64,000 nt of DNA from Proteles cristata cristata (taxonomy: Eukaryota; Chordata; Mammalia; Carnivora; Hyaenidae). Every line of letters begins with the position of its first letter. Position 1 is the stretch's first letter. Both the position numbers and the translations under genes were made by a program. Shown piece after piece: positions 1 through 11,595 of this stretch. The DNA lies in contig JAESUZ010002594.1 in assembly GCA_017311185.1 (NCBI GenBank), positions 124,001-188,000 of the forward strand. The letters run 5' to 3'. The notes beneath the pieces are model-generated. The model was given only the letters and a program-made list of their open reading frames with translations, was not told where the DNA came from and searched no databases.

Positions 1-30
1 GCTTAACAGACTGAGCCACCCAGGTGTCCC
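1..30 (-). mobile_element. SINE head, cut by window edge
   Basis: GCTTAACAGACTGAGCCACC is the reverse of the tRNA-Lys-derived SINE head. Only about 30 bases are inside the window. Confidence 0.8.
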
Positions 31-839
31 TGAACTTTCTTTATGTTAGCCCCATTGCTCAAAACATATAGTTATGAGATAGTATAAGGAAAATAAAAAC
101 AGTACTTCTGGTTCGAAACCCTACATGACTCTCCATGCCAACATAAATACACAGACCCGCAATCTGACCTCATGAAACAGCCGTCTAGGCTTCAGGAGCT
201 GCAGCCTAATGGTTCCCAGAGGGCAAAGCTGTGATGATGCCAACAGCCACGAAGAGGAGCCTCTGGAAAATTCCACTCATTCTGCTACAGGCTGAGTTGT
301 AAAAGCAGATCCCGCCCCTCTCCACACCCAGTCACGAAGAAAGAATGGGTGGTGGTGTGGAATGTCCGTTTGGAGCATGCTACAGAACTGACCCTGAAAT
401 ACAGCTCAGTTTCTTGCACCCCCTGCCTCTCCCCAAGCCCTCTGAACATGAGCCAATTACCTGTGATTTAATACTTTTCTACCCAAGTCATCTCCATGGG
501 AGACCAAGGGCAAGTATATAAACCCTCTCTCTCAACGTGACCAACTTGAAAGTGACTGTTCAAGTATATTCCCCAGCTCTTAACCCCAGAAGGATACTTG
601 TGAAGAGAAAGCCATTCATTTGGCAAATATTTACGAAGGCTATTTATGTGAACGACACTGAGCAAAGTTCTGTGGTGCATAGATAGACACCCACAGTGCC
701 TGTTCATGGAGATTACAATCTGAAAGATAATAGACAAAGCAGACAAAAACAAAAACAAAACAAAAAAAAAAAAAAAAAACCACCACCCAATAGAGCACTG
801 GCAACAGTGAGATGTGACAGGCACCCATAGTCACCATTG
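31..839. other. Gene-free; no family recognised
   Basis: No gene or clear repeat. A-rich tract at 746-779 ending in 18 A may be the tail of an old retroelement; the two ORFs across it are its complement. Confidence 0.5.
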
Positions 840-1260
840 ATAGGAATGTAATTTATACAGCCTTTGTGGTAGGCAAAATTTGACAGTGTGTACCAACATC
901 CTTTAATGTGTTTTCTTTGACCAATGTCTCTATTCCCAGGAGAATTTATCTTAACAAAGTAACAAAAGATGGTTACAAAGATTCATACACAAAGATATTT
1001 GATGCAGCAATCCTTAGAACAGCTAAAATCTAAATACAACCTCAAGGACCAATAAGTTAAGTATAAACATACCTGGGATGCTATATAACTCATGGAAACC
1101 ATGACTTTGAAAAATATTAAACAGATGGGGAAATGTCTATGTAAAGTAAAACAGGTTGCAAAATTGGTATACAGTGGGATTCCTTTCTTTTTAAAATATG
1201 TGTGTCTACCAACAGGCAAAAGACTAAAGGAAATATGCCCAGATATATTTTAGTTTCTAA
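840..1260 (+). mobile_element. Old L1 3' fragment
   Basis: Matches the degraded C-terminal ORF2 / 3' UTR part of ancient mammalian L1: phrases equivalent to 'caaagatatttgatgcagca', 'acaacctcaaggaccaataag', and 'tggtatacagtgggattcc'. No open frame survives. Confidence 0.7.
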
Positions 1261-1299
1261 GGTAGGAGTTACTAGCTGGGGAAACTTGCCTCCAGGAAG

Positions 1300-1503
1300 A
1301 AGTTTATGAGATTATTTTAATTTCCTTTTTAAGGCTTCATGCCCAGCACAGAACCCAATGCAGGACTCAAACTCATGACCCTGAAATCAGGACCTGAGCT
1401 GAATCCAACTCTTGGTTTTGGCTCAGGTCATGAACTCAGGATTCATGACTTTGAGCCCCACGTCTGGCTCTGCTTTAACCAAATGCACCCCCCGGGTGCC
1501 CCT
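1300..1503 (-). mobile_element. Old SINE with internal fold-back
   Basis: Minus-strand SINE body (1320-1402) followed at about 1405-1471 by a plus-strand SINE head segment (ggctcaggtcatgaactcag, then ttgagccccacgtctggctc), then minus-strand head again (1472-1503). See finding. Confidence 0.75.
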
Positions 1504-1837
1504 GTGTGAGATACTTCTTAAGCATTATTTTATTTAGCCCCTACAATAACCTTGTTACGTTTTATAACATTCATTTTTTTACAGATGGAAAAACCAAAAC
1601 ACTAGTAACTACCCCCAAAGACCCACAGAAAGTGGCAATGCCAAAATGTGAACTGAGACATTGTGTTTCTTTCTTTCTATTGTGCAACTGTCTCCAGATG
1701 CTACTTGTGTAAATTAAGCATCAAATATATTGTACTATCAAAAGAGTGAGTGATCCTTAGGCTCAGGGCAAGACTAGGCAGAGAAGATCACAGGTAAGAG
1801 GTAGGATGCTGTCTGGTCGTTGAAGATTAGAAGAAAA
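1504..1837. other. No feature seen
   Basis: Moderately AT-rich, no gene and no repeat I can name. Confidence 0.5.
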
Positions 1838-2035
1838 TCAGATAACAGCTAATATTTACTGAGCACTTACTATGTTCTAGAGCCTTGCAAGTATTAACTC
1901 TTTCGCTCCTCCCGACACCAGCACTGTTACGGTTCCCACTTTGCTGGTGATTTGACCCAGGTGCGGAGTTAGTAAGTGGTGAGGCAGAATTTGAGCCTAG
2001 ACCATCTATAGTTTTAGCCACTCATCCCTGCCACC
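1838..2035 (-). mobile_element. MIR SINE relic
   Basis: Reverse MIR: 'tactgagcacttactatgtt' through 'agtaagtggtgaggcagaat' to 'gagcctagaccatc', the characteristic ancient core order. Confidence 0.8.
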
Positions 2036-2686
2036 TCCCTGGACATAGTAATGATGGCACGAAGGAGTCTCCAGGACACAGAGTCCCTGGGAAGTTAGAA
2101 TGGAGTGTATTCATGTGAGAAATTACACGTAGATGAGACAGAAAAGGTAGGTGATCAATAAATGACAATTAGGAAATAGTAAATGATATGTGAAATGTGG
2201 TAAGTGAGGTCACTGGATTAAAAACTCTGTAAATCTAAGGTTTGGGTGATCTCTATTTCTTTGGGAGACAGAAAAGGCCTTCTTGTCTAATGGGGGGTGA
2301 GTGACAATAAATATATTCTTGTGAATGTTCTTCCCACTTTCCTCCAAGACTCACATTCCAATCACATTCCAGCTTACAAAAGATGAATCAGGGTGGGATT
2401 TATATTCATCTTTCTAAGAAGCAATGAGAACAAAGAAGAAAGAAAACAAAATCTGACCTCTGGCAAGTCATGCCAAAATGAAAAGAGGGAGAAAATCAAG
2501 ATAGGGCCACGAGACCTGGGTGAGGAATGTACCTTCGTAGAACACTACCTCTCATTTCCTATCAAGATTCCCACTTACCTGCAAAACAGTATGTTCACCT
2601 GACTGTAGCTACCCTACATATTTTTTTATGCATGAAGTGGCAAGATCTGGAAGGAGTTATGTAAAAGTAAAAACGGTGATGTCATT
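2036..2686. other. No feature seen
   Basis: No gene, no recognisable repeat. The last bases form the target duplication of the next SINE. Confidence 0.5.
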
Positions 2687-2895
2687 GGGGCACCTGGGCG
2701 GCTCAGTCGGTTGATTGTCCAACTCTTGATTTCTGCTCGGGTCATGACCCAAGCTGTGGGATTGTGGGGTTGTGGGATCGAGCCCTGCGTTGGGCCCCAT
2801 GCTGAGCATGGAGCCTGCTTGGGATTCTCTGTCCCTCTCTCTCTCTCTCAAATAAGTAAGTAAGTAAATAAATAAATAAATAAATAAATGTTTTT
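2687..2895 (+). mobile_element. Felid-type SINE
   Basis: Full head-to-tail copy ending in a GTAA/AATA tail. Imperfect target duplication 2670-2686 and 2896-2912. Confidence 0.93.
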
Positions 2896-2912
2896 AAATG
2901 GTGATGTTGTTA

Positions 2913-4189
2913 ATCTTTTCTTTAATATTGTTATTCATCCTTCCTTTCAATAAGATTGACCAAAGGAGGACAAATCATTTCAGCTAGCTCTCTGGACCAC
3001 AGAACATGTACTGCTGACTCTAAACATACTATCCATCGTGTTTCCTGAGCAGCTAATCAGTGAGCAGCCCTGCACTGCGCCTTCTTCCTGCAAAGACTCA
3101 GCCTATTCGATTCAGCCTCTTCTCAGTACATCCATCAAGGCTCTGAAGAGCATGAACAGCATTTAGCCTCAAGCCTGGTTTTATAGGAGGAGGAGGAGGC
3201 TTCAGCTATGGTCTCTTTAGAGAAGACTGAGTTCTGTCCTGCCCCTATTCTGGGTGAGCCAACACTCAGAGCCAGGTTTCTTGGCCTTCTTACAAATTTT
3301 TCAACTTAAGAGGTAGGTACTATTACTGGTGCCACTTTACAGGTGATTTCCTGTCATGAAATTTCCTTTCAACGATGGGATTTAAAGCACCGCAGGAAGC
3401 AGTGAACAACATAGAAGATGCAGTTGCGGGTCTGCATGGGGTTCACAGTTAGGACAAGGGCCGCACACCTCAACAATGCATAGGCGGCAGTGTGAGGCAA
3501 AGACAGCCCCCGAGTGCTGAGTGGTAAGTGCCGCCATCAGCTCCGAGAGTTGGGGTTTCATGGAGAGAGGGTCCAGGAGGAAAGAACAGAAAGGAAGACC
3601 CACTTTGGGCAGGGCAGGGTGGGAAGGGCAGAAAGGAACAGCAAATGCGGAGAAGGTAACAACGAGGAGAGAGGGGCCTGGCTCGGCTGGGATGGGCGCG
3701 CCGTCAGATGCAGGAAGAGTAAGGGCCTCATCGTTCCTGGGAGGGGGAAGCAGGTAGGTTTGAGCAAGGGAGTGACATTTCAGCACAATTAATCTGACAC
3801 AATATGATGGACCCGGGAGACCCTGGAGAGAGGCCGGCCAGTGAAGGGTCTGCTGCTCCCCAGACGATAGTGAAAAACAACCTAGCCCAATATGCTGATC
3901 TTCAAGGACCACAGGACACAATGTTAGAGCAAAAAATAAAGGACAAGATAGTGTGTATCTCTCTGTCTGTAAGTATGTCCATTAAAACACCATTTGGGGG
4001 GAAATGATAGTGGAGAATACATGTTCATGATTAAATAAATAAGAAACTGATAAAACCGTGTGCTTCCTAGACAAAACAGGATAGCTGGGGAACAGGCAGT
4101 AGGAAGGAGAGTATGTGTCCTTCCATATCATTAGAATTGAATCCATGATGCAAAAAATTTAATAATATTTTACTTTAAAAATTGATTGT
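2913..4189. other. Gene-free; short MIR trace
   Basis: Weak reverse MIR trace at about 3305-3352. Purine-rich, coding-free stretch at 3540-3760 gives overlapping ORFs on both strands without protein similarity. Nothing else seen. Confidence 0.5.
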
Positions 4190-4424
4190 GGGGCACCTCG
4201 GTAGTTCAGTCAGTTAAGCATCTGATTCTTAATTTCGACTCAAGTTATGATCTCACAGTTTGTGGGTTTGAGACCCACAATGGGCTCTGTGCTGACAACA
4301 CAGACCCTGCTTGGGATTCTCCCTCTCTCTCTCTCTCTGCCCCTCCCCTGCTCATGCTGTGTGTGTATGCTCTCTCTCTCTCTCTCTCTTTCAAAATAAA
4401 TAAAAATACCTTTATAAAAAAATA
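4190..4424 (+). mobile_element. Felid-type SINE
   Basis: Complete copy: ggggcacc head, CT-rich body, aaaataaataaaa tail. Confidence 0.92.
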
Positions 4425-5304
4425 ATTCATTGCCTTTTAAATGTTTTTGAGAACTATCCTGTCTTTAGTAAATATGTATTGTTTTAATAATTACATCACA
4501 ATGTTGTAGGTTTTTTTAAGACTTTAAGTGCACATCGTAATAACCCAAGTTAAGAGAAGCTGAGACCTGGTCCAGAGTACAGGAGACAGGAAGGTAAGAA
4601 CACCCCACCTCCAGGTCCCTGAGCCTGTGCTTCTCCCACGGGCTCTCTGGGGGCCGGGGGTGAGGAGCAGTGACAGACTGTTCAAGTCACAGTACATGTA
4701 GGGACACCACCTCTGCTTGATGCTGTCTTTTCAGTTTTATGTTAAAAGAAACAGATCTTCAGTACAAAACATAAGATCCCAAAGAAAATTATTTCCTACA
4801 GGGTTTTCCTTCTGGCTGAACTTTCTGGACACCCCCTCCCCCAACACGTATGCGCACACACATGCACACGCACACACACATGTTCACATTCCTCTCCTGG
4901 GAGCCACTCTGGGGGACCGGGCTGAGAAGCCCACACTGGGCAGGGGGGCTCGCCTGTGCCCTGCCAACAGCCCCACGTGGCAAGTGCCCAGAGTCCTCAC
5001 GTGTCTGCCCTTGGGCTCCCACCATGTACCACACCTTCTGGGCTCTCTCTCTCTCAGAGCTGCCCCCTTTCAGCCAGCATCGATCACACTTTAATTCATG
5101 GCCTTACTTCAGCTGTGGGGCTGGAAGCAAACCCAGTTTACCTGTAACAATCCCGACTTCTCTCCTTAACACAGATGCTCTCTGCTCTACGGCCTCTCAG
5201 ACCACCCTGAGAAATCCAGAACCTTCTATACTCCTGCAGCCTTCTGAGGAGCAGCACTGCTACCGGGCATTCTCTAAGGGTCACAAAACAGAAATGTAAC
5301 GGGA
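4425..5304. other. Gene-free stretch
   Basis: Contains a short ACAC-rich patch (4852-4880). ORFs across 4717-5299 have no recognisable similarity and no splice logic. Confidence 0.5.
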
Positions 5305-5424
5305 CTTTGGGCATGTGGCTGGCTCAGTCAGTAGAACATGAGACTCCTGGCCTCAGGGTTATGAGTTAGAGCCCCAGGCTGCAGGTAGAGATTACTTAAA
5401 TAAATAAACTTAAAAAAAAAAAAG
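5305..5424 (+). mobile_element. Old short SINE (GAGATTACTTAA type)
   Basis: tRNA-like head followed directly by 'ggtagagattacttaaataa' and an A tail, lacking the CT-rich body: the older carnivore subfamily. Confidence 0.85.
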
Positions 5425-6044
5425 TGACAGGGCTCAATGACTGGTTTAAAATGGATGGAAAATAGAAGTATTAGATGCACCTTCAAAATCTATGCAAAAT
5501 CATCAAAATCTAGCCCCTAGGGCTGGGGACTAGGATGGCCAACTTCCAGAAGAAGACGGCCTGTAATGAATCATTATATACAAGGATTTGTCTAAACCAG
5601 ATCTGACGTGAACCTGACATTAGCCCATAGACTTTGCACATTCCCACAGGGAGGGGCCGGCAACACTGAGGGTCAGGTGTGTGACCCTGGCCACGCCTGT
5701 GGCCTCGACTTACACTTCATGGACCAGGTCTTGGCTCCTTGTCCCTGCTCCTCTGGTCCCCAACTCCCAGTCTGGTCCTGCTGCTGCCTCTCTGCATGGA
5801 GTGCGCTCATAGTGGGACGGGGAGAGGGCCAACAGAGCCACCTGAGTGGACAGAACACTGATAGCCCACAGACAGCATCCTGGAAGTCTGCAAGAGGGGC
5901 CTGCCGAGCACCAGGATGACGTCATCGACATGGTAGGGGATGTGGGAGCTACGGAGTCCAGCAGACCTACGCTCCAATCTGCTGGTCATTGTCAACGTCA
6001 TGATATACTTCCTAATAACATGGTCCACTGCCCTGCATTCCTGC
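5425..6044. other. No feature seen
   Basis: GC-moderate unique sequence; several overlapping ORFs near 5608-5931 on both strands without similarity. Confidence 0.5.
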
Positions 6045-6235
6045 TGAGCTCCTAATGGGCTTTATCTCATTCAAGCCTCGCAGACTCTGAGTACTATCAG
6101 TGTCCCCATATTACAGATGAAGAAACTGAGCAGGTAGAGAAGGGAAGCAATTTGTCCAAGGTCGCACCACGGTTAAGTGATAGAGCTGGGATTCATACCC
6201 AGGTCTGACTCCAAAGTCTACGCCTCTAGTCAGAT
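6045..6235 (-). mobile_element. MIR SINE relic
   Basis: Reverse MIR: 'attacagatgaagaaactga', 'gatagagctgggattcatac'. Confidence 0.8.
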
Positions 6236-6324
6236 AACTAAACTGAGTAAACAGGGAAGAAGTCGGAGAATCAACGCTGTGAGTCCAGTGTCACCGTTCT
6301 GGTTAGCGAGCAACAGTGCCTGCC

Positions 6325-6570
6325 TGAGAGGCCACAGCCCAGACTCAGAGGCCAGAAGTTCCAGGTTCCCATCCTGGCTTTGCTACTTACAGGCTGTGTG
6401 ACCCTGAGTAAGCTCGGGTCTCTCTGTGCTTCAGTTTCTCCTACGTAAAATGGAGACCATAATAGAGCCTACCCCACAGTTTGCTCTGGGATTCATTTGC
6501 TACACCTAGAGCGCCTAGAACAATGCTCAGTGTGTAGTTATCACTATGTAAATACTGGTATCAGTCCTGC
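6325..6570 (+). mobile_element. MIR SINE relic
   Basis: Forward MIR: 'tttgctacttacaggctgtg', 'gtgcttcagtttctcctacg' and the 3' part 'ctagaacaatgctcagtgtg'. Confidence 0.82.
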
Positions 6571-6719
6571 AATGCCTTCTCAGTTTGAGTTAAATAAGCT
6601 GAAAGGAGAAAGACAAAATCCTGGTAGGCAGGTTATATGGCCCAGCATATTACAGAGTCTTATAATTAATTCATGCTCCAACCAGAAATTTCCTCCCTAC
6701 CTCCCAAGCTACATGAAGC

Positions 6720-6950
6720 AATGCTTTGTTGAAAGAGCAAGAGATTTAGAGTCAGAAAGACTTGGGTTCAGATTCCTGTTTTGCCACCCACTCTGGGGCC
6801 TTGAGCACACTACTCGACCTCTCTGAGCCTCAGTTTTCTCATCTATAACACAGACCCCATTGTACCCACATTGGTGGCAATTCAACATTGGGAAGAATGA
6901 AGCAGATAAGCTATATAAGATACGCATGTTAGTGTTTCTCAGCCACACAA
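6720..6950 (+). mobile_element. MIR SINE relic
   Basis: Forward MIR: 'agagtcagaaagacttgggt', 'ctctgagcctcagttttctc'. Second of three plus-strand MIR relics within 1.1 kb. Confidence 0.78.
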
Positions 6951-7204
6951 AGAGGCAGAAGCAGGTTTGTTTATTCTAGGAGTCTGTCTCAGAAAGAAAA
7001 GTCAGACCTTTGATATGAAGTTGGTCAAACATTAATCAAACATAACCTCTCTAGCTAGGTCTCTACCAAACAGAACTGCATGTTTGTTGCAGTAAAAGCT
7101 CTTTGCTTATTAAATCATAAAACAAAGACCCAACTAGATTTCGGTCATTTCCAGGGCACTTCCTTATGGGAAACTTAAGCTTTTACACTATCACAGGCAA
7201 ATGA

Positions 7205-7400
7205 GTGTTATAGTTGGGGTTCAAAGAAACCTTGGGGTCAGAGGACCTAGGTTCTCCTGTGAGACTGTGGGCAGATTACCTAACTTTTCCAGGCCTCCAT
7301 TACATCGTTTGAAAATTGGGGGAAAGAACATCCAGCCCCAGAGAGTTCTGTAAAGATTAAAGGACATAATATATAACCTGCATCATTCTTACGTGCTTTT
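7205..7400 (+). mobile_element. MIR SINE relic
   Basis: Forward MIR: 'ggggtcagaggacctaggtt', 'gtaaagattaaaggacataa'. Confidence 0.7.
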
Positions 7401-7424
7401 CTCCTGATAAAATGGACTAGACAT

Positions 7425-8275
7425 CACTCTTCCTCTGAAGGGTTAATCCCTCTTCCTGTGCCCTGGTTCTCACCACCTCCCTGCCTTCTTTGAGATTTCC
7501 CTCCACCTACCACCTACCCTCCTCTGTCTCTTCTTTCCCTCACTCCCTCTTCTAGCTCATTCCACTCATTCCCATCAACATTTACTATGTGCCTAAGTCT
7601 CTCCTACTAGGAGAAAAAGCACTCCCTCAAATCCATCTCTCACAAATTTCTTGAAAAAAATTAATCTCACCCGCTCACTCCATTGCCTTTTTCCTTCTCG
7701 TTTCCTTCTGATCTGTATTCCACCTACACCACACCACTCAAAATGCTTTCATCCACACTACCAGAAAGCTCCCTCCAAGAGAATGTTTGTAGCCCTTAAT
7801 GTATTTGACCTTTCAGCAGCATTCACTCTTGCTGGCTAATCCCTGTTTTAAAACATTCTTCCCCTAGGTTCCACAAGGTCTTGTTCTTCTGATTTTCCTC
7901 CTGCCTCTCAGGTTCATCCTTTTTAAAAAAGATTTTATTTATTTATTTTTAAGTAGGCTTCATGCCAGTGTGGAGCCCAACGAAGGGCTTGAACTCACAA
8001 CTCTGAGATCAAGACTTGAGTTGAATACTGACTGAGCCACCCAGGTGCCCCCCATCTCAGGTTCATTCTTATTCTGCCTTGTTAGCATCTTGTCTTTCCT
8101 TAAATGTTGGTCTTTCTCAAGGATATTGCCTCAGTTCTCTTCTCTTCCCACATGAACCATACCCCTGGCTAATCTCATTTATCACCCCCCCCCACCCAAT
8201 TCAGGCATCATTCACAGAATAACAACTGCACTTGGATGTCCCACAAACCTCTTGAATTCAGCATAAAAACCACAA
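7425..8275 (+). mobile_element. L2 LINE ORF2 relic
   Basis: Resembles the L2 reverse-transcriptase region: 'cagcagcattcactcttgct', 'aggttccacaaggtcttgtt', 'ttccttaaatgttggtcttt', 'cttggatgtcccacaaacct'. It is split by the SINE at 7920-8055 and is heavily decayed. Confidence 0.7.
7920..8055 (-). mobile_element. Old short SINE inside L2
   Basis: Reverse short-type SINE. Target duplication ctcaggttcatcc (7907-7919) and ctcaggttcattc (8056-8068), 12 of 13. Confidence 0.9.
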
Positions 8276-8370
8276 TCATGGGGGTTCAGCTCCAGCATGT
8301 AAGAAGCATGCAAGTCACCATTGCATCCCAATAACAAGTAAAAAACCAAACAACCTAAAAACCAGCAACC

Positions 8371-8604
8371 TTTCTCTTTTTTTAATTTTTTTAAAAAATA
8401 TTTTTATTTATTTCTAGGATAGAGAGAGACAGCGTGAACAGGGGAGGGTCAGAGAGAGAGGGAGACACAGACTCTGAAACAGGCTCCAGGCTCTGAGCTG
8501 GCAGTCAGCACAGAGCCCGATGCGGGGCTCGAACCCATGAACTGCGAGATCATGACCTAAGCGAAAGCCGGACGCTTAACCGACTAAGCCACCCAGGCGC
8601 CCCT
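8371..8604 (-). mobile_element. Young-type SINE inserted in another SINE's tail
   Basis: Reverse copy of the CGCTTAGG/CTAGAAATAAA subfamily, complete. It sits in the T-rich tail of the next SINE, so 'ctctttttttaatttttt' occurs on both sides. Confidence 0.9.
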
Positions 8605-8813
8605 CTTTTTTTAATTTTTTAAAAAATATTTATTTATTTATTTATTTAGAAAGCACAAGCAGGGTAGGGACAGAAAGAGAGGGGAGAGATAATGCCTAAA
8701 AAGTCTCCTCACTGTCAGCACAGAGCCTGATGCAGGGCTCAATCTCATGAACAATGAGATCATGACCTGAGCTGAAACCAAAGGTCAAACTGACCGAGCC
8801 ACCCAGGCGCCCC
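8605..8813 (-). mobile_element. Felid-type SINE
   Basis: Reverse copy. The outer duplication ccagcaac (8362-8369 and 8814-8821) brackets both this SINE and the one nested in its tail. Confidence 0.88.
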
Positions 8814-9955
8814 CAGCAACTCTTCTTAATACCCACGAGAGAAGTGAGGCCACGAGTCAAACTGCTACACCCACAATGAGAAAATCGACAGGGGGATACT
8901 GAGAATCACAACTGGAAGAAAAACCCTCATGGGTGCCACAGCAGGGAACCCTGAACTCTCACTGACCAAAGGTAGGAAGCTCAGGGTCTGAGACAGAAAC
9001 AGTCCAGGGAGATTCAGTCACTGGGAACCCGTCACACTTCTGTAAGCTTGACCTCCTGAGCTCTACCCAGTTCTCACAGTGAATACTAGAGAAAAATCCC
9101 CAAGTGTTTCCAGCAGTGGGAAGAGAGAGGGAACCGCCTGGAAATACTCCAAGCATTCTGTTCTTGACAAGGACCGCCCGCAGGAGAAGCTATTAACCAG
9201 AGCCTGGGGTTTTTTCAGAGCCTTACTGACCTCGCTACCAAAGAGAGAAGGGAAATACCCAATGCTAGCCCACTCTAGGTATCGGGTCCCATATAAGAGG
9301 GAGACGAGGTTGAGACCCTGTAGCAAGTTCAGAGTCTAGAGGCACAGGCTCACTGAAACTGATCACAGGCCTACAGAACACTCCTCCTCCCCTCATACTT
9401 CACCACTGTTACTAAAAGGCCTATTTACAGCAGTGCCTTTTACCCAGTACATCACGCCTGGCTGCCAAGAAGAAATTAAGAGACATACTCAAAGGCAAAA
9501 AAACAAAAAACAAAAAAAAACACAGTTTAAAGAAACAGAGCAAGCATCAGAACCAGATTCAGACAAGGCAGGGACATTAGAATTACCAGACGGGGACTTT
9601 AAAACATCTGTGATTAGTATGCTAAGAGCTCTAACGTATAAAATAGATAGCATGTAAGAAAAGATGGGCAAAGTAAGCAGAGAGATGGAAATTCTAAGAA
9701 AGAACCCAAGAGAAATTGTAGAGATCAAAAACACTGTAATAACAGAAACGAAAAAGCCTCTGATGGGCTTAGTAGCAGACTAGACACGGCTGAGAAAGAA
9801 TCTCTGAGCTTGAGGATGAGAATTACATTCAAATTTCCCTCAGAAACCGTGTAACCAAGAAGACAGTAGAGTGAAATATTTAGTGTTCAGAGAAAAAGAA
9901 AAACCATCCTAGAATTCTTTACCCTGTGAAATTACCCTTCAAAAGTGTAGGAGAG

Positions 9956-10168
9956 GGGCACCTGGATGGCTCAGTCAGTTAAGCGTCTGACTCTTGATTT
10001 CGGCTCAGGTCATGATCTCACAGTCGTGAGATTAAGCACCGGAGTACGGCTCTTTGCTAACAGCACAGATGAGCCTGCTTGGGATTCTGTCTCTCCCTCT
10101 CTCTGCTCCTCCCTCACTTGTGCACAAGCACGTGCTCTTTCTCTCTCAAAAGAAATAAACATTTTTAA
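9956..10168 (+). mobile_element. Felid-type SINE, first of a same-site pair
   Basis: Flanked by aaaagtgtaggagag at 9941-9955 and 10168-10182. See finding. Confidence 0.92.
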
Positions 10169-10182
10169 AAAGTGTAGGAGAG

Positions 10183-10411
10183 GGGCACCTGGGTGGCTCA
10201 GTCAGTTAAGCAGCCGACTTCAGCTCAGGTCATGATCTCATGGTTTGTGGATTTGAGCCCCACATCAGGATCTGTGCTGACAGCCAGCTCAGAGCCTGGA
10301 GGCTGCTTCAGATTAAGTATCTCCCTCTCTCTCTGACCCTCCCCTGCTCACACTGTCTCTCTCTCTCTCTCTCTCTCTCTCGGAAATAAATAAAACATTA
10401 AAAAAAAATTT
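10183..10411 (+). mobile_element. Felid-type SINE, second of a same-site pair
   Basis: Starts right after the second copy of the shared duplication; a third copy (taaagtgtaggaga) follows at about 10411. Confidence 0.92.
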
Positions 10412-10597
10412 AAAGTGTAGGAGAAATAGGGTTCTCAAGCAAAAACTAAGGAAAACTTGTTGCCAGTAGACCTATCTTGCAAGAAATGTTAAAAGAAATT
10501 CTTCAGAGAGAAGGAAAATTATATAGGTCAGAAAAGTGGATCTTCATAAAGAAAGGAAGAGCTTCTGAAAAGGAATAAGTAAAGGTAAAATTAAAAC

Positions 10598-11027
10598 TTT
10601 CTTTTTTAAAAAATGTTTACTGGGGCACCTGGGTGGCTCAGTCGGTTAAGCATCCGACTTTGGCTTAGGTCATGATCTCACAGTTTGTGGGTTCAAGCCC
10701 CGCATCAGGCTCTGTGCTGACAGCCAGCTCAGAGCTGGAGACTGCTTCAGACTCTCTGTCTCCCTCTCTCTCTGACCCTCCTCTGCTCACACTATCTCTC
10801 TCTTTTTTTCTCTCTCTCTCTCAGAAATAAGTAAATAAACATTAAAAAAATGTTTACTTATTTCTGAGAGTGCAAGTGGGGGAGGACAGAGAGGGAGGGA
10901 CAGAGGATGTGAAGCAGGCTCTATGCTGACAGCAGAGAGCCCAAGGTGGGACTCAAACTCAGGAACTGCAAGATCATGACCTCAGCTGAAGTCCAATGCT
11001 CAGCCAACTGAGCCATCCAGGTGCCCC
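10598..11027 (-). mobile_element. Felid-type SINE split by another SINE
   Basis: Reverse SINE whose tail begins near 10598 and whose body is 10845-11027, interrupted by the plus-strand SINE 10622-10844. Confidence 0.88.
10622..10844 (+). mobile_element. Felid-type SINE inside a minus SINE tail
   Basis: Target duplication aaaaaatgtttact at 10608-10621 and 10845-10858; the duplicated bases are the tail of the minus SINE that follows. Confidence 0.92.
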
Positions 11028-11595
11028 CCAAGTTTTATTCTTCTTACTTTTAGTTGATCTAACAGACAATAAGTTGCTCAGAATAACAACAGTAATATTG
11101 TATTGAATTATGCCACAGGAAGAAAATCAGTAAGAACATAGCTGAACTCAACAGCACCAACAGTCAAGTGGATAAAACTGATTTCTATAGACCATTTCAT
11201 CCCACAGCAGCAGATTACATTATTATACTCAAGATCACAGGGAGCATTCATCAAGACAGACCACATAAAAAAACACCTTAACAAATTAAAAAAAAAAAAG
11301 AAACCATACCATGTCTGCTCTCAGACCACAGAGGAATTAAAGTGGAAACCAAAAACAGAAAGATAACTGGAAAATCCCCAAATACTTGGAGATTAAACAA
11401 CATACTTTTAACTAACATATGGGTCAAAGAATAAATCTGAGGCAAAATCTTACAGTATTTCTAACTAAATGAAAATAAAACTCCAACTTATTAAAATTTG
11501 TGGGATGCAGAAAAAGTAGTACTTTGAGGGAAATTCATAGCATTAAATGCATGTATTTAAAAGGAAGAAAGATCTAAAATCAGTCATTTAAGCTT

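Larger units (their letters stand above)
8275..11576 (+). mobile_element. Old L1, 5' and ORF1-side region
   Basis: Pieces of an ancient L1 5' half: 'ccagacggggactttaaaac', 'gtagagtgaaatatttagtg', 'accctgtgaaattacccttc', 'tttctatagaccatttcatc'. Colinear with the ORF2 part downstream after removal of SINEs at 8371-8813, 9956-10410 and 10598-11027. Many stops; inactive. Confidence 0.75.

Noticed and set aside
3382..3921. 179-codon minus ORF
   Set aside because: Purine/pyrimidine-skewed sequence with ORFs on both strands at once; no domain or family recognised.
9956..10411. Direct repeats spaced about 230 bases, CRISPR-like at first sight
   Set aside because: They are target-site duplications around two SINEs in a eukaryotic genome.
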